Part shown: piece after piece, positions 5,546 to 6,275 of the stretch
Layout of the letters: each line of letters begins with the position of its first letter
Position numbering within the stretch: the stretch's first letter is position 1
Assembly (NCBI GenBank): GCA_028717525.1
Contig: JAQUNT010000150.1
Location: 1 to 6,275 of the forward strand
Direction of reading: 5' to 3'
From: Elusimicrobiota bacterium
GTDB taxonomy: Bacteria; Elusimicrobiota; Elusimicrobia; UBA1565; UBA9628
Length of the DNA: 6,275 bases
Notes under the pieces: generated by a model
What the model was told of the DNA's origin: nothing
The model's database searches: none
What the model saw: only the letters and a program-made list of their open reading frames with translations
Position numbers and translations under genes: made by a program

Positions 5546-6275
5546 ATGCTCGGCGAGACCACGCTCTGGCTCATCTTCGGGACCGTCATAGCCGCGGCCC
5601 TGGGACTGGACCTCGGGATCCTGCACCGCCGGGCCCACGCCGTCTCCTTCAAGGAGGCCGCCTTCTGGAGCCTGGTCTGGTTCTCCCTGGCCATGTCCTT
5701 CTCCGGCCTCATCGCCGTGGCCAGCGGCCGGGAGCGGGCCCTGCAGTTCCTGGCCGGCTATCTGCTCGAGGAATCCCTCAGCGCGGACAACATGTTCGTG
5801 TTCCTGATGATCTTCTCCTACTTCGGCCTGCCCTCGGCCCACCAAGCCCGGGTCCTGCACTGGGGCATCCTGGGCGCCGTGGTCATGCGCTTCATCTTCA
5901 TCTTCGCCGGCGTGACCCTGGTCAACACCTTCCACTGGATGATCTACGTCTTCGGGGTCGTGGTCATCTACACCGGAGCCAAGATGGCCTTCAGCGGCGG
6001 CGCCGAGGTCCGGCCGGAGGACAACCTGGCGCTCCGGGCCCTGCGCCGGCTCATGCCGCTGGCCTCCGGCGACCACGGCCAGAGCTTCTTCGTGCGCCTG
6101 GGCGGGGTCCTGCACGCCACCCCCCTCTTCGCGGCCCTGCTGGTGGTGCAGTTCTCGGACCTGCTCTTCGCCACGGATTCCATCCCGGCGGTCCTTGCCA
6201 TCACCACGGACACCTTCGTGGTCTACACCTCGAACGTGTTCGCCATCCTGGGCCTGCGCGCCCTGTTCTTCCTGC
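5546..6275 (+). CDS. TerC/Alx family integral membrane protein, N-terminal part (runs off right edge)
   Basis: TerC/Alx proteins are multi-pass inner-membrane proteins. Characterised members (Alx, MeeF, YceF) export manganese, and others are linked to tellurite resistance or metallation of exoenzymes. The 243 visible residues cover roughly three quarters of the usual length of a little over 300. Hydrophobic segments lie at about 4-26, 39-59, 66-95, 106-126, 128-149, 190-213 and from 222 on. Family signatures are clear: EESLSADNMFVFLMIFSYF (75-93) and QFSDLLFATDSIPAVLAIT (202-220), with the conserved acidic residues D22, E75/E76, D81, D205 and D211 in or near membrane segments. A loop with charged residues (about 151-188) separates the two halves. 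The ATG at 5546 has GGAG 11 bases upstream; a TTG at 5543 would have eight-base spacing and adds one residue. It diverges from the lipoprotein gene. I cannot tell the Alx, TerC or YkoY subgroup, so I give no gene symbol. Confidence 0.93.
   Translation, partial: MLGETTLWLIFGTVIAAALGLDLGILHRRAHAVSFKEAAFWSLVWFSLAMSFSGLIAVASGRERALQFLAGYLLEESLSADNMFVFLMIFSYFGLPSAHQARVLHWGILGAVVMRFIFIFAGVTLVNTFHWMIYVFGVVVIYTGAKMAFSGGAEVRPEDNLALRALRRLMPLASGDHGQSFFVRLGGVLHATPLFAALLVVQFSDLLFATDSIPAVLAITTDTFVVYTSNVFAILGLRALFFL

Noticed and set aside
5474..6115. Minus-strand open frame of 213 codons opposite terC
   Set aside because: It is antisense to a well-conserved TerC sequence, and its translation is a His/Glu/Gln/Gly-rich shadow.

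Overview
The window is a compact piece of a GC-rich bacterial chromosome holding six protein genes. Five are on the minus strand and one, at the right edge, is on the plus strand. There are no RNA genes, insertion sequences, CRISPR arrays or phage genes that I can see. The glycogen, RNase H and TerC genes use almost only G/C-ending codons (in TerC I count about 8 A/T-ending codons in 243). Together with the many Elusimicrobiota-like features of the secreted proteins, this loosely suggests a GC-rich, Gram-negative-type environmental bacterium. That taxonomic guess is weak and rests on memory of protein style only.

Reading the minus strand in its direction of transcription (right to left): a structured leader with a terminator-like hairpin (about 5338-5403) precedes a lipoprotein gene (4405-5328). 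This gene overlaps by four bases (GTGA) with a gene for an exported 570-residue protein (2696-4408) that carries an HEGRH zinc-metallopeptidase-type motif, a charged coiled coil, a cysteine-bearing C-terminal half and a proline-rich tail. After a short gap comes a ribonuclease HI with an extra C-terminal hybrid-binding-like domain (1882-2580). Next, after a hairpin and a possible internal promoter, comes malQ (4-alpha-glucanotransferase, 241-1851), which overlaps by ATGA with glgB (branching enzyme, cut by the left edge).

On the plus strand, after a 217-base divergent intergenic region, a TerC/Alx family membrane protein begins at 5546 and runs off the right edge.

Functionally, malQ and glgB form a glycogen/maltodextrin unit that is translationally coupled. 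rnhA is a housekeeping gene that happens to sit upstream. The lipoprotein/HEGRH pair is the accessory part of the window. It has lower GC, is translationally coupled, both products are exported, and neither matches a family I can name. It is the best candidate here for something undescribed, perhaps a cell-envelope protease and its lipoprotein partner, but that function is inferred only from motif and context.
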